Below, piece after piece: positions 60,439-64,000 of a stretch of 64,000 nucleotides of DNA. Each line of letters starts with the position of its first letter. Position 1 is the stretch's first letter. The notes below the pieces were generated by a model. That model searched no databases and was not told the DNA's origin. It saw only the letters and a list, made by a program, of their open reading frames with translations. The stretch lies in assembly GCA_020726505.1 (NCBI GenBank), contig JAHLEZ010000026.1, positions 558,001-622,000 of the forward strand, read 5' to 3'. The translations under genes were made by a program, and so were the position numbers. This DNA comes from Leptodontidium sp. MPI-SDFR-AT-0119. Its lineage: Eukaryota; Ascomycota; Leotiomycetes; Helotiales; Leptodontidiaceae.

Positions 60439-63027
60439 ATGGAGAGGGCAGAACGACTTCCGACTCGTGTCAGCAAAGCTTGCGACAGGTGCAAGAGTCA
60501 AAAGAAGCGCGCAAGTATCCCAATCCGTTCACCCGCAACCCAGAACACTATCACTGACCTGTGGCTCCCCAGTGCGATCTCGAGCGCCCATGTCGCCATT
60601 GTGTTCGTGCGCAGAAGGAATGCAGGACACAACCGTTTGAAACAGTAAAGTAAGAGGCTATATGGTTAGTAAATCAGCTCGACAGAGGCTCATTCGGTAT
60701 CAGAAAGGTCCGGGCAAGAAGGCAGACGGAGACACCAGCGCCTATATCACACCTGCAATCGCCCAACCCCCCGAGACCACAATCACATCATACAAGCGGA
60801 TCAACACCTAGAGAAGACGAGCCTGGACAAGATGCCATGGCCTGGAGTGTACCAACAGCGTCGTCTGCGAGCGACAACCAAACTCCCAGGGCATCCCAAG
60901 CCAAATTGCAGCGCGAGAACTCTAGTCTGCCCGGATTCGATGCTGACTCTGCTCTTGCTATAGCTCGTAAGGTTGTGCTGACCCGTGTATCTGGTGCTCG
61001 CTGCAGTGGCTGACGACGGACAGATCTTTGGGTCACAAAGGTCACAGGCGTTCAAGGACCGGGCGACGTCTGCAATTCCAGGGGGAGGATGTCGGGACAC
61101 GAATGGCACAAACAGTTCGAATATCTCTCCAGCGCCGCTGATTCCCGTATTCGACATCATTGGCATTGAGCTTCCAGGACTGGAAGTCTGTAACAAGTTA
61201 TTGGAGACGTACTTCTCATCCGTCCATTGGTTCTCACTCGTTGTGTATGAACCAAAGTTCAGAGGCCGATATACTGCTGTTGTAGGCAGTGGACTGGGCA
61301 GCCGAAGCGATCATGGATTCCTGTTACTCTTACTCATGGTTCTGATTATGGGCTGCTGGTACACGCCAAAGAACAAAACTCAGGATCTTGGTCTCTCCCC
61401 ACAAGATGTGGACGGCTTGCGAGGCCGATTGTTGGCAGTCGTGCAACGAGACTTTATGGAATTGATGGATGAAGACTCCCTGGAGTTTGTCCAAGTCTGC
61501 GCTTTGCTTGGCTCCTTCTACTTATATCACGGCCGGCCCAGGTCGTCATTTTCTATACTCGGTGCTGCTACGAAAACATCTCAAGCCATGGACCTTCATC
61601 GTGACTCAAGCTCGAAAAGGTCTTTCGAGGACGTAGAAGAGAGAAAGCGTGTCTGGTGGACAATATATACATGGGACAGGCAAGAAACCCGTTAAATCTA
61701 TCCGTTTCGTACTGACCAACTAAACTTTGGGTTTCCAGATTTGCGACTATTACATATGGAAGGCCTCTGGGCATCAACGCGAAAGACTGCAATGTAACAA
61801 TGCCATCTGAAATATTGGAAAATATTCATTTCGATCCAGCGATTCCTCCTGCAGTGGTCTGTCTTTCCTCATATCAGTATTATCTCAACCATGTTTACAG
61901 CATTGCCTCGCCTCTTTTGGAAGATATTTACGGCATGCGCACCTCTAGTAACCTAGATTCATCCTCCGACCTTCCGCAAAAGATTTCCACAGCAAATAGA
62001 GCGCTCTTAGAATGGCATCAAGACTTACCGCCTCACCTGTCTTTCGACCATCTGAACGATCTAACAGCCCACTCCTCGCCGGAGGAAAAGATGCACGCTC
62101 TTCAGGCCCTGTCGCTGCAATTGACTTACGATAATCTTGTCATCGTCATCCATCGGCCATTACTGGCTGGGCAAGGACAACCGGATCGGTCGATAGATGC
62201 ACATGGAACGTCACCAGGCTCCCAATTCTCTGATGATGTTCGAGAGGTTGGCTTTAAGAGATGCCTCGGCTCTGCTCTGCGCATCTCCAATCTTCAGAGG
62301 AAGCAGAACCTCTTCTACCTTGCTCGATCGAGCCACTTGGTATCTTTTCTGGGGATGAACCTCTTCACTGCCTCAGTTGTGCTCTTCATCTGCGCCCTAT
62401 CCGATACATTGTCCGACATTGCCCAAGAGGCCAAACGGGGCCTGAAAAGCACACTCCAGATGCAAAAGATCCTGTCGAACCACGCTTCGCTATCATTGCA
62501 ATGCAGCATGGTTCTAGAAGATTTGGTACAGCTCATTTTAAAGCGAGAGATGGAAGAAATGTTGCGTGATGATTCAGCAGGAATGGAAGGCGGTTTCCAT
62601 GAAACCGTGGCCCATCGGGCGGAAGATGGAATGGATGGAGTTCAAACAGGAGACGGCGTCCAAATGCCATCTCAAGCCGGAGCCTACCCCACTTCCGCTG
62701 GTGTTGCTAGTGGACAGAACCCGGACGGGTATCATTTCACCCAAAGTCTCCTGACTCTTCAGAGAGGTATTACCTACCAGGTAAAGAGACTTTGATTGAT
62801 GTTGCTGACTTCCATTTCTAGTCTTTCAGGACAGCAGTGCCATGCGACATTCAATTGATGAGATAGTACCCAACCAGGATTATGGAGGCTTCATCCCTCA
62901 ACACAATGGTCCAGACGCCAGCGAGATGGCTAACGCACATGATGTGGGACTCAATGAGAACATGTATACGAGAGTTGAAGACCTTGGCCAGTTCTGGCTC
63001 TGGGATACTGGCAATTTCAATTTTTAG
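60439..63027 (+). CDS. Zn(II)2Cys6 transcription factor with two GC-AG introns
   Basis: Best model: exons 60439-60510, 60573-60649, 60686-60966, 61007-61679, 61739-62766 and 62822-63027, 778 aa, closing in frame. The zinc cluster (about residues 15-41) is Cys-Asp-Arg-Cys-Lys-Ser-Gln-Lys-Lys-Arg-Cys, then Cys-Arg-His-Cys and Cys; intron 1 falls inside it and is GC-AG (donor GCAAGT at 60511). Intron 4 (61680-61738) is also GC-AG (GCAAGA). The Fungal_trans domain covers about residues 200-500, with Arg-Lys-Arg-Val-Trp-Trp-Thr-Ile-Tyr and Tyr-Gly-Arg-Pro-Leu-Gly-Ile. It probably regulates a neighbour: the transporter upstream or the polyol dehydrogenase whose stop lies 22 bp away on the other strand. 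Intron 2 is only 36 nt and could be modelled otherwise. Confidence 0.85.
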
Positions 63028-63048
63028 TATTAAACACACCATTATACC

Positions 63049-64000
63049 CTACGACCCATTTCCCGGCAGCCCGTCGCATTTCGGGCCGTATATGATGGTC
63101 TTGATTCCTTCTTGCCTGCTTGTCGATGCGAACGCCTCTGCCGCTGATCCGAAGTCGAAGGAATGAGTTATCAGAGCATCGAGATCTACCTTCTTACCTT
63201 CAAGCAGCTTGATGGATAATGCATAATCTCCGGGGCCATATCTGAAGCTTGCCTTATACACACCCTCTTTGGAACACAGTTCACCAACCGGGAATAGTAT
63301 ATCCGGAGCGCCTAGACCAGCCTGTACGAAGGTCCCGCCTTTCTTCAAGGCGAAGACCCCAGCCGCGATACACGCTGCCACTCCCGTTGCGTCAATCACA
63401 ACATCTGCTCCAGTCGAGATACCGCAGCCCGAAATTATCCTTTCGGCGTTCACTTCAGGAACTTCCTTCTGCATCTTGTATGTGTGCGTTGCTGCATATC
63501 GCAGAGCGAAATCTAGTCTCGAATCGACTATGTCTGTCGCGATGACAACAGACGCACCCAAAGCCCTCGAGACCGCACAACATAGGAGACCAATTGGCCC
63601 TGCTCCCATGACGAGGACTTTGTGACCCATCGACACAGATGCCAGCTTTGTGCAATGAACCGCGATACTAAGTGGTTCCACTAAAGCCCCTTCCTCAATC
63701 GATATGTGTGGCGGAAGAACAAAGCAGAAGTCCTCTGGGACTGTGTAGTATGTTGCCAGCGTCCCATCAACTGGAGGTGTCGCCGCGAACTTCATCTCGT
63801 CGCAGAGATTATATTTCCCACCTCCACAGAATCCGCAACTCCGGCATGGAACACCAGGCTCAATGGCGACTCGATCGCCCAGCTTCAGATTCTTGACTTC
63901 TGATCCGCACTGCACGATTATTCCTGCTGATTCGTGTCCTAGGACCAGCGGTTGCTCGACGACGAATGGTCCGATTTTGCCGTGTTGCCAATAGTGGACC
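63049..64000 (-). CDS. Sorbitol/xylitol dehydrogenase-type zinc MDR, 3' part
   Basis: Minus-strand frame open from the window end to TAG at 63049, at least 316 codons, intronless here. Catalytic zinc: Gly-His-Glu in the first part; structural zinc: Cys-Arg-Ser-Cys-Gly-Phe-Cys-Gly-Gly-Gly-Lys-Tyr-Asn-Leu-Cys; then Glu-Pro-Leu-Ser-Ile-Ala-Val-His, the Rossmann Gly-Ala-Gly-Pro-Ile-Gly and Asp after beta-2 (Thr-Asp-Ile-Val-Asp), all typical of NAD-dependent D-xylulose reductases (xylitol or sorbitol dehydrogenase). It interconverts a polyol and a ketose. The first 40 or so residues lie outside. Convergent with the regulator gene. A sugar/polyol transporter pseudogene nearby suggests a former polyol-use group. 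Confidence 0.86.
   Translation of the reverse strand, partial: VHYWQHGKIGPFVVEQPLVLGHESAGIIVQCGSEVKNLKLGDRVAIEPGVPCRSCGFCGGGKYNLCDEMKFAATPPVDGTLATYYTVPEDFCFVLPPHISIEEGALVEPLSIAVHCTKLASVSMGHKVLVMGAGPIGLLCCAVSRALGASVVIATDIVDSRLDFALRYAATHTYKMQKEVPEVNAERIISGCGISTGADVVIDATGVAACIAAGVFALKKGGTFVQAGLGAPDILFPVGELCSKEGVYKASFRYGPGDYALSIKLLEGKKVDLDALITHSFDFGSAAEAFASTSRQEGIKTIIYGPKCDGLPGNGS

Overview
The window is nuclear DNA of a filamentous ascomycete (Pezizomycotina). The evidence is protein genes broken by many 45-90 nt GT-AG introns, Zn(II)2Cys6 regulators, a CFEM/Pth11-type receptor relic, a DUF3435 recombinase relic, a Tad-like LINE, and CAG-to-TAG nonsense changes of the kind left by repeat-induced point mutation (RIP). 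A Leotiomycete-type host is my guess only; no marker gene is present. Exon joins were worked out by hand from splice signals and reading frame; the exon sums close in frame for nearly every gene described as complete.

Left flank (1-8.2 kb): decayed and mobile DNA. It holds a truncated CFEM/Pth11-like receptor, an unknown 160-codon gene, a DUF3435 (tyrosine recombinase, Starship-captain-type) pseudogene with a zinc-finger relic, a copia-type gag fragment fused out of frame to an ankyrin-repeat tract, and a berberine-bridge oxidase cut off by the likely copia LTR.

Central island (9.0-45.9 kb): about 17 intact-looking genes, nearly all metabolic. In order: metallo-beta-lactamase-fold hydrolase, mitochondrial tricarboxylate carrier, acetoacetyl-CoA synthetase, HGGG esterase, SDR, zinc alcohol dehydrogenase, FAD tricarballylate/fumarate-reductase-type dehydrogenase, NIPSNAP-like protein, 3-hydroxyisobutyrate-dehydrogenase-like enzyme, PRISE-type enone reductase, two aldehyde dehydrogenases, two more SDRs, sugar-type MFS transporter, cupin, Zn2Cys6 regulator and Baeyer-Villiger-type monooxygenase, with a second Zn2Cys6 gene alongside at 46.7 kb. 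Many neighbours are divergent and share promoters. The set reads as a candidate catabolic cluster: uptake, enone reduction, ketone to lactone or ester, hydrolysis, alcohol and aldehyde oxidation, then CoA and tricarboxylate handling. The substrate is unknown.

Right transposon pile (48.3-57.0 kb): two TA-flanked MITE families, one present twice; a cyclophilin-like-domain gene; a Cys-rich GPI-type protein; an RT-deleted LINE whose ORF1 is split by a 1,004-bp hAT-like element with a perfect 8-bp target duplication and a further inverted-repeat element nested inside it; and older LINE relics carrying a second hAT MITE.

Right end (57.9-64 kb): a hexose-type MFS pseudogene with one in-frame stop, a 778-aa Zn2Cys6 regulator with two GC-AG introns, and the 3' part of a sorbitol/xylitol-dehydrogenase gene running off the window.
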